Below are positions 34,106-43,257 of a stretch of 64,000 nucleotides of DNA, in pieces. A program made the position numbers and the translations under genes. Position 1 is the stretch's first letter, and each line of letters begins with the position of its first letter. The notes beneath the pieces were generated by a model that was not told the origin of the DNA, did no database searches, and saw only the letters and a list, made by a program, of their open reading frames with translations. This stretch comes from Polyangiaceae bacterium (lineage in GTDB: Bacteria; Myxococcota_A; Polyangia; Polyangiales; Polyangiaceae). The stretch covers positions 1 through 64,000 of the forward strand of contig JADJYE010000005.1 in the NCBI GenBank assembly GCA_016719945.1. Direction: 5' to 3'.

Positions 34106-35699
34106 ATGGCCTACAGGGAGCTCTCCATGATGGACGTGAAGGAAGTTCTCCGCCGCTGGTCGGCGGGGCACAGCGACAGAAGGATCGGGCGTGAGGCCGG
34201 CGTCGACCGCAAGACGGTCGCTCGCTACACGACCGCGGCGACACGCCTCGGCTTCGCCAAGGGGCGCGACATCACCGAGGACGATGTCCACGCCGTCGCG
34301 CAGGTCGTCCAGGCGCGCCCAGCGCCGACAGCCAGTGATGAGTGGAGCGAGGTGGCGCGCCACCGCGACCGCATCGAGCAGTGGCTTCGAGGGGACGCCA
34401 GAAGCGGCCGCTCCGCCTGACCAAGGTGCACACGCTGCTCGTTCGTGATCACGACCTGCAAGCGAGCTACGACACCCTCCGTCGCTTCGCGATGACCGAG
34501 CTCGCGTGGCGAAAGAAGGCGCCCACCGTGCGCGTCGAGGACCCGCCGCCGGGACAGGGAAGCGCAGGTCGACTTCGGCGAGATGGGGCTCATGCTCGAT
34601 CCGGAGACCGGCAGGAAGCGCCGCCTCTGGGTGCTCGTCGTGACGCTCTCGTTCAGCCGGCTGCAGTTCGTCTGGCCGACGTTCCGTCAGACCACCGAGG
34701 CCGTGTGCGAGGGTCTCGACCGCGCCTGGCAGTTCTTCGGCGCCATGCCGGCGAGCATCATCCCGGACAACACCAAGGCGATGATCAGGCGCCCCGACGC
34801 GCTCGACGCCAGGCTCGTCGACGCCTTCCTCGACTACGTGCAGGCTCGTGGCCTGTTCGTAGATCCGGCCCGCGTTCGCTCGCCCAAGGACAAGCCGCGC
34901 GTCGAGAATCAAGTACCCTACGTCCGCGAGAGCTGGTTCGACGGCGAGACGTTCACGTCGCTCGACGATGCCCGCGCGAGCGCCGAGCGCTGGTCGCGCG
35001 AGGTCGCCGGCGCGCGCGTGCACGGCACCACGAGGCAGGTTCCAGCCGAGCTCTTCGAGGCAGTCGAGAAGCCGACGATGAAGCCAGCGCCGGACGCGCC
35101 CTTCGACGTCCCCGACTGGATCGACAAGGCGAAGGTCCACCCGGACCACCACATCCAGGTCGCGCACGCGCTCTACTCGGTCCCGACGCGCTACCTGCGA
35201 CGGCACGTCCGCGTTCGCGCCGACCGGAGCACCGTGAAGATCTACTTCGGCACCGAGCTCATCAAGGTGCACCCGCGCAAACCGCCGGGCGGGCCGCTCC
35301 ACCGACGTCCACGACTACCCGGCCGAGAAGGCAGCCTACGCGCTCCGGGACGTCGACGCGATCCTTCGCAAGGCGCGGGACAAGGGCCATCACGTCGGTC
35401 TCTACGCGGAGCGGCTCCTCGGTGGACCGCTGCCGTGGACGAGGATGCGCCAGGCCTACGCCCTGCTCGGCCTCTGCGACAAGTACACGCCCGGCCGCGT
35501 CGAGGCGATCTGCCAGAGCGCGCTCGCATTCGACCTCGTTAGCGTCCCGCGCATCGCTCGAAAACTGAAGGCCGCCGCGAAGCCCGTCATGCCCTGTGCC
35601 GCGATGGGCAAGGTCGTGCAGCTCCCGCTCCCGCGCTTCGCTCGCCCCACGCAGCACTTCGAGACGCGTGGGACCTCCAGCCAGAAGGAGGGCGTCTGA
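34106..35699 (+). pseudogene. istA: istA of the intron-borne IS21 (frameshifted)
   Basis: The N-terminal HTH (DVKEVLRRWSAGHSDRRIGR, then EAGVDRKTVARYTT) is followed by the DDE domain in another frame: LSFSRLQFVWPTFRQTTEAV, PASIIPDNTKAMIRRPDALD, SPKDKPRVENQVPYVRESWF. The C-terminus (HHIQVAHALYSVPTRYLRRH) and the tail are in further frames. I see at least three frame changes (about 34,400, 34,560, 35,300). The stop overlaps the istB start as TGATG. Confidence 0.75.
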
Positions 35700-36531
35700 T
35701 GGCGACCAAGACCCCCGTGCTCAACCCCGAGCTCGTCTCCGCGCTCAAGCGCCTGCGTCTCGGCCGCATCGCAGAGAGCCTCCCCTGAGCGCCTCGTCCT
35801 CGCTGACAAGCAGGACGTCGCGTCCGACGAGCTGCTGTTGATGTTGCTCACCGACGAGATCACACGGCGCGACAACACCGCCGCGGACAACCGCGCGCAC
35901 GAGGCCGGCCTCGACCCCACGATGCGGCTCGAGCAGTGGGACAAGACGTCCAAGGTCAGCTTCGACAAACGCATGCTGTCGGAGCTCGTGAGCCTGCGCT
36001 TCCTCGAAGCGCACCGCCACGTGTGCATCCTCGGGCCCGTCGGCGTCGGCAAGACCTTCGTCGCGAGCGCCCTCGGTCACGTCGCCTGTCGCCACGGCTA
36101 CAACGTCCGCTTCGCACGAGCCGACGCGACTCTTCCGAAGGTTGCGACAGAGCCGCTTCGACAACTCCCGCGACGCTGAGATGATCGCTCTGACGTCCGT
36201 CGACCTGCTCATCATCGACGACTTCGCGCTCGAGCCGATGACCAAGGAGGAGAGCAAAGACGTCTACCAGCTCTTCCTCGAGCGCACCGGTCGCGCCTCG
36301 ATGATCGTCACCAGCAATCGCGACACCGCCGAGTGGCTCGCCATGTTCGACGACGTCCTGCTCGCCCAGAGCGCCGTCGACCGCTTCCGGAACGCCGCCT
36401 ACGACTTCGTCATGGAGGGCGAGTCCCTATCGACCCAGGCTCAAGCCGACGCTCGACGCTGCGAGCCCGCCGCCTGCGTCACCCGCCATGAAGACCCGCG
36501 CACACCCCGCGCCCGCGCCCGGTCCCGCTGA
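35699..36531 (+). pseudogene. istB: istB of the intron-borne IS21 (frameshifted)
   Basis: Pieces: PELVSALKRLRLGRIAESLP, then EITRRDNTAADNRAHEAGLD, then the AAA+ core with Walker A GPVGVGKTFVASALGHVAC and Walker B DLLIIDDFALEPM, ending in TSNRDTAEWLAMFDDVLL. Frame changes near 35,790 and 36,140. A coupled partner of istA. Confidence 0.75.
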
Positions 36532-36692
36532 CACTGGCCCCATCCCCCTGCGAAACAACGTCGACCCGAGCATGTTCGCGACGGGGATGGACATCGAACA
36601 AGCGACGCGGCACTCTCGGTGAAGTCGTTCCGCTCGCCTCCCTGGCCCCATGTCCCTGCAAAGGGCTGGCCCCATGAGCCTGCGAACTGGCA
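36530..36692 (-). repeat. IS21 right subterminal repeats (3 copies)
   Basis: CTGGCCCCATCCCCCTGCG, CTGGCCCCATGTCCCTGC and CTGGCCCCATGAGCCTGCG, inverted relative to the left-end repeats. Confidence 0.8.
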
Positions 36693-37709
36693 CAGCACAG
36701 CTACGGCTTTCGCCCCGGACGCAGCGCCCACGACGCGGTCGTGCAAGCGCAGCGGTACGTGAACGAAGGCCGCCGCTTCGTGGTGGACGTGGACTTGAGA
36801 AGTTCTTCGACCGCGTGAACCACGACGTGCTGATGGGCAGGCTCGCGAAGCGAATCGAGGACAAGCGACTGCGCGGGCTGATTCGCCGTTATCTCGAAGC
36901 GGGGATGATGGCGAACGGGGTCGCGACGGAGCGTCACGAGGGCACGCCGCAAAGGTGGACCGCTCTCGCCGCTGCTCGCGAACGTGCTCTTGGACGAGGT
37001 CGACAAGGAGCTGGAGCGACGCGGACATGCGTTCGTGCGCTACGCCGACGACTGCAACGTGTACGTGCGGTCGAGGCGGGCGGGCGAGCGGGTGATGGAG
37101 CTGCTCCGGCGGCTCTACGCGGGGCTCCGACTCCGTGTGAACGAAGCCAAGAGCGCCGTGGACCGACCGCAGAACCGCAAGCTGCTCGGCTATTCCTTCT
37201 GGAATGCCGGCGGCATGCAAGTGAAGCGGAAGGTCGCACCAAAAGGCCCTGACCGCGATGAGGGATCGTGTACGCGAGCTGACGCGCCCGACCCGAAGCC
37301 AGAGCATCGCGCGAGTCGTGGAGGATCTGCGGTCGTACCTGACGGGGTGGAAGAACTACTTCCGCCTCGCCGACACGCCCAAGATCTTCCGCGAGCTCGA
37401 CGAGTGGATCCGGCACCGGCTCAGGGCGCTGCATCTGCGCCACTGGAAACGGGGGCGCACGACCTATCGCGAACTGCGAGCCCGGGGAGCCCCGAGCGCG
37501 TCGCCGCACAGGTCGCCGCAAGCACCCGCCGATGGTGGAAGAACTCCGCCATGGCGATCCACATCGCCTTCCCCATCCGCTACTTCGACGAGCTGGGAGT
37601 CCCCCGACTCGCCGCGTAACCTCAACTCTCCGAACCGCCGGATGCGGACCCGCTTGTCCGGTGGTGTGGCAGGGGTCCCGAGGGATTTCCTCGGGCCCCT
37701 ATGCCGATT

Positions 37710-39550
37710 GTGCGCCCAGCATGGGCGCGACCTTGCGGGTGCAAGTCCCGCCGAGAGGAGACCATCCTGATCGAAGCGAGCCGCAACTGCGGGAGGGCGA
37801 CCGACCGTGGGGAGGAAGCGGGGAGCGAAACCGCGGGCCGATGGACAAGAACCCGATACGAGGCGGCGCCGAGTGGGGCGAGCGGGCAAATGACCGCGAA
37901 GCTCCGATGGTCGAGGCTCAGGCGACGTAAATCGGGCGGTCGTGCGGGGAAGGGTCGCGTTCTTACCTGGGGAGATCTCGCCCTGGGCCTGAAAGGGCCA
38001 CGCGCAAGCGGAGCGAGAAGTCAGCCGAGGCCGTAGTAGGCGCGGGCAACTGCGACGAAGGGCCGAACGGAGAGGAGAGCGAAACGATCGTGCGTCTCGG
38101 AGGCAAACGGCCGCAGATGTCGAGGCAACTTGAGCTTCCGCTAAGGGGTAGGGACGAAATCCCGAGAGCAGAGCGGAGCGCGGAAGCGCCGACGGCGACG
38201 CACGGAAACGAGCGCTCGGGAGCGAGCGACCTGATGGAGCGCGTGTGCGAACGCGCGAACCTCCAGGCCGCGCTGAAACGGGTGAAGAAGAACAAGGGCA
38301 GTGCCGGCATCGACGGGATGACGGTGGATGAGCTGCCGGAGCACCTGAAGACCCACTGGCCCGCGCTGCGCGAGCAACTGCTCACGGGCACGTACCAGCC
38401 GTCCCCGGTGCGAAGGCATGGGATCCCGAAGAGCGGTGGTGGGGTGCGCGAGCTTGGCATCCCGACCGTCGTCGATCGGTTCATCCAGCAAGCCATCCTG
38501 CAGGTGCTCGGACCTCGTTTCGATTCGACCTTCTCGCAGTACAGCTACGGCTTTCGCCCCGGACGCAGCGCCCACGACGCGGTCGTGCAAGCGCAGCGGT
38601 ACGTGAACGAAGGCCGCCGCTTCGTGGTGGACGTGGACTTGGAGAAGTTCTTCGACCGCGTGAACCACGACGTGCTGATGGGCAGGCTCGCGAAGCGAAT
38701 CGAGGACAAGCGACTGCGCGGGCTGATTCGCCGTTATCTCGAAGCGGGGATGATGGCGAACGGGGTCGCGACGGAGCGTCACGAGGGCACGCCGCAAGGT
38801 GGACCGCTCGCCGCTCCTGGCGAACGTGCTGCTGGACGAAGTGGACAAGGAGCTGGAGCGACGCGGGCATGCATTCGTGCGCTACGCCGACGACTGCAAC
38901 GTGTACGTGCGGTCGAGGCGGGCGGGCGAGCGGGTGATGGAGCTGCTCCGGCGGCTCTACGCGGGGCTCCGACTCCGTGTGAACGAAGCCAAGAGCGCCG
39001 TGGACCGACCGCAGAACCGCAAGCTGCTCGGCTATTCCTTCTGGAATGCCGGCGGCATGCAAGTGAAGCGGAAGGTCGCACCCAAGGCCCTGACCGCGAT
39101 GAGGGATCGTGTACGCGAGCTGACGCGCCCGACCCGAAGCCAGAGCATCGCGCGAGTCGTGGAGGATCTGCGGTCGTACCTGACGGGGTGGAAGAACTAC
39201 TTCCGCCTCGCCGACACGCCCAAGATCTTCCGCGAGCTCGACGAGTGGATCCGGCACCGGCTCAGGGCGCTGCATCTGCGCCACTGGAAACGGGGGCGCA
39301 CGACCTATCGCGAACTGCGAGCCCGGGGAGCCCCCGAGCGCGTCGCCGCACAGGTCGCCGCAAGCACCCGCCGATGGTGGAAGAACTCCGCCATGGCGAT
39401 CCACATCGCCTTCCCCATCCGCTACTTCGACGAGCTGGGAGTCCCCCGACTCGCCGCGTAACCTCAACTCTCCGAACCGCCGGATGCGGACCCGCTTGTC
39501 CGGTGGTGTGGCAGGGGTCCCGAGGGATTTCCTCGGGCCCCTATGCCGAT
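37710..39550 (+). mobile_element. Group IIC-type intron copy 2
   Basis: A 1,841-bp uninterrupted copy that starts GTGCGCCCAGCATGGGCG two bases after the end of copy 1 and ends ...CCCCTATGCCGAT. Terminal structure includes GGCAGGGGTCCCGAGGG / CCTCGGGCCCCT and a domain V-like GAACCGCCGGATGCGGACCC hairpin. Downstream DNA (TGGAGCAG...) runs into the katG 3' end. Head-to-tail copies of one intron are unusual. Confidence 0.85.
38090..39461 (+). pseudogene. ltrA: Group II intron reverse transcriptase/maturase, copy 2 (2-nt deletion)
   Basis: From GTG 38090. RT domains: NKGSAGIDGMTVDELPEHLK, YGFRPGRSAHDAVVQ, DVDLEKFFDRVNHDVLMGRL, GTPQGGPL. The frame is then lost at CCGCTCGCCG, where copy 1 has CCGCTCTCGCCG (a missing CT). 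The other frame gives SPLLANVLLDEVDKELERRG, FVRYADDCNVYV and the maturase X domain (LTGWKNYFRLADTPKIF), with no endonuclease domain, as in group IIC. Full length would be about 458 residues. Each copy is intact where the other is broken. Confidence 0.85.
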
Positions 39551-39564
39551 TGGAGCAGAGGCGG

Positions 39565-41766
39565 CTACGCGAGATCGAAGCGATCGAGGTTCATCACCTT
39601 GCCCCAGGCCGCCACGAAGTCGCGAACGAACGCTGCCTCTCCATCGGAGCAGGCGTAGACCTCCGCGAGGGCTCGCAGCTGGGAGCTCGACCCGAAGACG
39701 AGGTCGACGACGGTGGCCGTCCACTTCGTCGAGCCGGTCGCGCGGTCACGTCCCTCGAGGACGCCTTCCGAGCCGGGCAGCCTCTGCCATTTCGTGCGCA
39801 TGTCGAGGAGGTTGACGAAGAAGTCGTTGGTCAGGGTCTCCGGCCGCTGGGTGAGCACGCCATGCTTCGCCTGCCCGACGTTCGCGTTCAGCGCTCGCAT
39901 GCCGCCGATGAGGACGGTCATTTCGGGCGCGGTCAGCGTGAGCAGCTGCGCCTTGTCCACCATCAGCTCGACCGCCGCGGCCTCGAGCCCCTTGCGCGCG
40001 TAGTTGCGGAACCCATCGGTGACCGGCTCCAGCACGGCGAACGAGTCGACGTCGGTCTGCTCCTGCGACGCGTCCATGCGGCCCGGCGAGAACGGCACCT
40101 GCACGTCGTGGCCCGCCTTCTTGGCTGCGGCCTCGACGGCCGCGCAGCCGCCCAGGACGATCAGGTCCGCCAGCGACACCCTCTTGCCGCCGGCCGCCGC
40201 GCCATTGAACGACGTTTGAATCGCCTCGAGGGCGGAGAGGACCTTCGCCAGCTCGGCTGGCTGGTTGACCTGCCAGTCTTTCTGCGGCGCCAAGCGAATG
40301 CGCGCGCCGTTCGCGCCCCCGCGCTTGTCGCTGCCACGGAAGGTCGCGGCCGACGCCCAGGCGGTGGTGACCAGCTGGGAGATGGACAACCCAGAAGCGA
40401 GGATCTTCGCCTTCAAGGCTGCGATGTCCTGCGGGTCGATGAGCGGATGATCGGCCAGAGGGATGGGGTCCTGCCAGATCAGCGTCTCTTTGGGCACGAG
40501 CGGGCCGAGGTAGCGGGCGCGCGGCCCCATGTCGCGGTGCGTGAGCTTGAACCAAGCGCGGGCGAACGCGTCGGCGAATTCTTGCGGGTTCGCCATGAAG
40601 CGCCGGGAGATCTTCTCGTAGGCCGGGTCCATGCGCATGGCCATGTCAGCCGTCGTCATCATCGGGGCGTGGCGCTTCGTCGGATCGTGGGCGTCGGGCA
40701 CGGTCGTCGCAGCGGCGGGGTCTTTGGGCTTCCACTGGTGGGCGCCGGCGGGGCTCTTGGTCAGCTCCCACTCGTACCCGAACAGGGTCTCGAAGTAGCC
40801 GTTGTCCCATTGGATCGGGTTGGGCGTCCAGGCGCCCTCGATGCCGCTGGTGATGCTGTGCACGCCCTTGCCAGTGCCGAGGCTGTTCTTCCAGCCGAGG
40901 CCTTGCTCTTCGAGGTCCGCAGCCTCCGGCTCGCGGCCGACATACTTGGCAGGGTCACCGGCGCCGTGGGCCTTGCCGAAGGTGTGGCCGCCGGCGGTGA
41001 GCGCCACGGTCTCCTCGTCGTTCATGGCCATGCGAGCGAACGTCTCGCGGATGTCGCGCGCCGAGGCGAGCGGATCGGGGTTGCCGTTCGGACCCTCCGG
41101 GTTCACGTAGATCAGGCCCATCTGCACGGCGCCGAGCGGGTTCGCCAGCTCACGGTCGCCCGTGTAGCGCTCGTCCCCGAGCCACTTGGTCTCCACGCCC
41201 CAGTTGATGTCCTCCTCCGGCTCCCAGATATCCGCGCGGCCTCCGCCGAAGCCGAAGGTCTTGAAGCCCATCGACTCCATCGCGACGTTGCCAGTGAGCA
41301 CCAGCAGATCGGCCCAGGAGAGCTTCTTGCCGTACTTCTGCTTGATCGGCCACAGCAGGCGGCGGGCCTTGTCGAGGTTGCCGTTGTCCGGCCAGCTGTT
41401 GAGGGGCGCGAAGCGCTGGGCGCCGGTGCCGGCGCCGCCGCGACCGTCCGTGATGCGGTACGTGCCCGCGGCGTGCCACGCCATGCGAATGAAGAACGGA
41501 CCATAATGGCCGTAGTCCGCGGGCCACCAGTCCTGCGAGTCCGTCATCAGGGCGTGCAGGTCCTTGATGACGGCGTCGAGGTCGAGGCTCTTGAACTCTT
41601 CGGCGTAGTCGAACGCCCCGCCCATCGGGTCGGACTTCGACGAGTGCTGGTGCAGGATCTTGAGGTTGAGCTGGTCGGGCCACCAGTCTGCGTTGGTCGT
41701 GGCGGCGCCGGCGATGGCGTTCGAGCGAGCCCCACCCGAGAACGGGCACTTCGGTTCGTTTGACAT
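39565..41766 (-). CDS. katG: Catalase-peroxidase
   Basis: 733 residues, full length for KatG. Distal haem pocket FIRMAWHAAGTYRITDGRGG; proximal His region VALTAGGHTFGKAHGAG; Tyr of the adduct in LIYVNPEGPNG. The C-terminal duplicated domain is present (SDKRGGANGARIRLAPQKDW). It is a haem enzyme that removes H2O2. AGGAGAGG lies just before the ATG. A 16-bp-arm inverted repeat sits about 70-105 bp upstream, a candidate redox-regulator site. The stop is 14 bp from the end of intron copy 2, so the intron lies in its 3' flank. Confidence 0.97.
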   Translation of the reverse strand: MSNEPKCPFSGGARSNAIAGAATTNADWWPDQLNLKILHQHSSKSDPMGGAFDYAEEFKSLDLDAVIKDLHALMTDSQDWWPADYGHYGPFFIRMAWHAAGTYRITDGRGGAGTGAQRFAPLNSWPDNGNLDKARRLLWPIKQKYGKKLSWADLLVLTGNVAMESMGFKTFGFGGGRADIWEPEEDINWGVETKWLGDERYTGDRELANPLGAVQMGLIYVNPEGPNGNPDPLASARDIRETFARMAMNDEETVALTAGGHTFGKAHGAGDPAKYVGREPEAADLEEQGLGWKNSLGTGKGVHSITSGIEGAWTPNPIQWDNGYFETLFGYEWELTKSPAGAHQWKPKDPAAATTVPDAHDPTKRHAPMMTTADMAMRMDPAYEKISRRFMANPQEFADAFARAWFKLTHRDMGPRARYLGPLVPKETLIWQDPIPLADHPLIDPQDIAALKAKILASGLSISQLVTTAWASAATFRGSDKRGGANGARIRLAPQKDWQVNQPAELAKVLSALEAIQTSFNGAAAGGKRVSLADLIVLGGCAAVEAAAKKAGHDVQVPFSPGRMDASQEQTDVDSFAVLEPVTDGFRNYARKGLEAAAVELMVDKAQLLTLTAPEMTVLIGGMRALNANVGQAKHGVLTQRPETLTNDFFVNLLDMRTKWQRLPGSEGVLEGRDRATGSTKWTATVVDLVFGSSSQLRALAEVYACSDGEAAFVRDFVAAWGKVMNLDRFDLA

Positions 41767-41836
41767 GGTCCTCTCCTCTGTTCGTTTGAGAAGGAACCTT
41801 ACGCCCGAGCCCCCTGGTCGCGGAAAGACAATGATC

Positions 41837-41872
41837 CTCTCGGTTTGATAGGTCTTCCTATCAAAACGAGAG
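41837..41872. promoter_or_regulatory. Long inverted repeat upstream of katG
   Basis: Arms CTCTCGGTTTGATAGG and CCTATCAAAACGAGAG (one mismatch) separated by TCTT. The inner GATAGG..CCTATC resembles OxyR-type half-sites (ATAG..CTAT) but with 6-bp rather than 7-bp spacing. No T-run follows on the katG strand, so an operator is favoured over a terminator. Confidence 0.5.
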
Positions 41873-41900
41873 GCTGGGAGGGGCTGCGGCGAGCGCGCCG

Positions 41901-42455
41901 TCAGGCCTTGGGAGGCTCGTCCCAGTCGATGAAGCTCTTGCCGTGCTCGCGTGAGAGGATGTCGATCGCAGCCGCGGCGCCGTCGCCCGCGCTGATGATC
42001 GCTTGGCTGCGACCGGGGCGCGCGGAGCGACCGACCACGTAGACACCCTCGAGCGACGAGCGCGCGTTGCGGTCGGTCGCGATGCCGTTCCCTTCGTCGA
42101 ACTGGAGGCCGAGCTGCTTGGAGAGCTGGGGCGCCTTGCCCTCGCTGAGGATCAGGTACTTCGCCGACAGCGACTCGCCGCCCGCGAGCGTCACCTTGAA
42201 CTTCTCGCCGTCGCGCGCGACGGCGTCGACGTGCGCGGCGCGCAGCGTGGCGCCGACCGCGGTGGCCTGCCCGCGCGCGACCTTCTGGAAGTCCGAGCCG
42301 AGCATCTCCGGGACGCCGAGGTAGTTCTTGAGCAGCGCCCAGTGCATCGCCGTCTTGTCCTCGCCGAGGACGACGACCTCGAGCTTGTTCTTCGCAAGAA
42401 ACAACGCGGCGGAGAGCCCGCCGGGGCCATCACCGATCACCAGAACGTCGGGCAT
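41901..42455 (-). CDS. Minimal thioredoxin-reductase-like flavoprotein
   Basis: 184 residues from ATG 42455, preceded by GGAGG at 5 bp. FAD-binding motif VLVIGDGPGGLSAALFLAKN; second FAD contact GVYVVGRSARPGRSQAIISA followed by GDGAAAAIDIL. Compared with TrxB (about 310 residues) the NADPH domain and the CxxC redox motif are missing, so the two FAD halves are joined directly. It may bind FAD and act as a sensor or with another reductase. It is upstream of katG on the same strand, 134 bp away, which suggests a shared role in oxidative stress. Confidence 0.7.
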   Translation of the reverse strand: MPDVLVIGDGPGGLSAALFLAKNKLEVVVLGEDKTAMHWALLKNYLGVPEMLGSDFQKVARGQATAVGATLRAAHVDAVARDGEKFKVTLAGGESLSAKYLILSEGKAPQLSKQLGLQFDEGNGIATDRNARSSLEGVYVVGRSARPGRSQAIISAGDGAAAAIDILSREHGKSFIDWDEPPKA

Positions 42456-42537
42456 CACGACCTCCAAGCTGTTGGAGGGCGCATCGTACTGTGTTCAGGC
42501 TCGCCGCAGCCGGACGATCGCGGTCGATGGCTCGCCC

Positions 42538-42846
42538 TCAGGGCGCGCCGCCCGTTCCCCCCGCGCCGCCTTGGGGCGCGCCGCCGTCGCCGCCGTCCCC
42601 TCCCTCGCCACCCTCGCCGCCGCCGCCGAGCGCCACACCGAGGCAGACCTGCGGTCCACCGACGCCACCCTCGCCGCCAGCGCCACCTTGGTGGAAGCCA
42701 CCTCCGGGGGAGAGGCACGCTTGCGGCCCGCCGGTCCCGCCTGTTCCAGTGTCGTCGCCGCAGGCAGCGAGGACGCCGACCATCGCGGCGGCCACCAGCT
42801 TGGTGCGGCGGTTCAAGATCGCGGCTCGGTCGGACTCGTCATCCAT
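42538..42846 (-). CDS. Gly-rich short lipoprotein
   Basis: 102 residues. Signal with lipobox VGVLAACGD, then two QACL/QVCL segments and long Gly runs (GGGGEGGEGGDGGDGGAP). No domain is recognised. Gly-rich tails of this kind occur in several lipoproteins of this window as linkers; here almost nothing follows the linker, so it may be a degenerate or structural protein. Confidence 0.5.
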   Translation of the reverse strand: MDDESDRAAILNRRTKLVAAAMVGVLAACGDDTGTGGTGGPQACLSPGGGFHQGGAGGEGGVGGPQVCLGVALGGGGEGGEGGDGGDGGAPQGGAGGTGGAP

Positions 42847-42956
42847 GCGCGGCTCCCAGGTCAGTCGTTCATGGTGTCACCGCCTCCGGCGGGGGGTCAA
42901 CCGCGCACGCGAGCGCTATACCTCGTCGCAGCCATGACGACCGGTCCCTCTCTGCG

Positions 42957-43073
42957 GACACCGTTGCCCACTTCGACGACATCCTCGAGGCGCACCTCGA
43001 CCGCGAGGAGCGGCTCGCGATGCCGTTCTTGCTCGAGCTGTCCGCCCGCGAGGCGTGGGCGCTCTTCGGTTGA
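42957..43073 (+). pseudogene. Possible hemerythrin-like C-terminal fragment
   Basis: The last 38 codons before a stop read DTVAHFDDILEAHLDREERL and AMPFLLELSAREAWALFG. This resembles the final helix of hemerythrin HHE proteins (H..HEER...P). No start or upstream helices are present. Low confidence. Confidence 0.3.
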
Positions 43074-43169
43074 CTCGGGCAGCCACTCTCCATGAGTGGG
43101 GGTGGCGCCTACCGCGAACGCGCCCCGGTTCCGAGTTCAGCCCCGGGCCCCGCAAGGCTAAGGGGCGGT

Positions 43170-43253
43170 CATGAAGCGATGGATCGTGGTCTTGTTCCAA
43201 GGCGGCAAGCCGATGAACCTGCCCAACTACGAGCTCACCATCAGCGAGGAGTG
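43170..43253 (+). CDS. Possible 27-residue ORF
   Basis: ATG to TGA, encoding MKRWIVVLFQGG and NLPNYELTISEE, ending 4 bases before the GTG of the next lipoprotein gene. AGGGGCGG lies upstream. It could be a leader peptide or the tail of a lost gene. No homologue recognised. Confidence 0.25.
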
Positions 43254-43257
43254 AGCT

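Larger units (their letters stand above)
33875..36692 (+). mobile_element. IS21-family element inserted in group II intron copy 1
   Basis: Termini TGCCGGTTCGCAGG (33875) and, reversed, TGCCAGTTCGCAGG (36692) are near-perfect inverted repeats. They lead into several copies of a TTCGCAGGGTCATGGGGCCA repeat, five on the left and three on the right. It encodes istA and istB, both frameshifted. Length 2.8 kb. The insertion point is defined by comparison with copy 2. Confidence 0.85.
33422..37619 (+). pseudogene. ltrA: Group II intron reverse transcriptase/maturase, copy 1 (disrupted)
   Basis: The 5' part (ERVCERANLQAALKRVKKNK) lies before the IS21 insertion. The rest resumes after it with the YGFRPGRSAHDAVVQAQRYV region, YADD motif (FVRYADDCNVYV) and maturase domain X (LRSYLTGWKNYFRLADTP). 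Relative to copy 2 it has an extra A at CAAAGGG and CAAAGGTGG and a lost G in GACTTGAGAAG. Both the insertion and the indels make it non-functional. Confidence 0.8.
33042..37708 (+). mobile_element. Group IIC-type intron copy 1, interrupted by IS21
   Basis: 5' end GTGCGCCCAGCATGGGCGCG, then GGGTGCAAGTCCCGCC. 3' end has the domain V-like hairpin (GAACCGCCGGATGCGG, then CCGTCCGGTGGTG-like region) and ...GCCGAT. It matches copy 2 nearly base for base outside the inserted IS21 (33875-36692) and scattered indels. The intact length would be about 1.84 kb. Confidence 0.8.

Noticed and set aside
39484..41763. 759-codon plus-strand open frame
   Set aside because: Antisense to katG over almost its whole length; the minus-strand protein is unmistakable.
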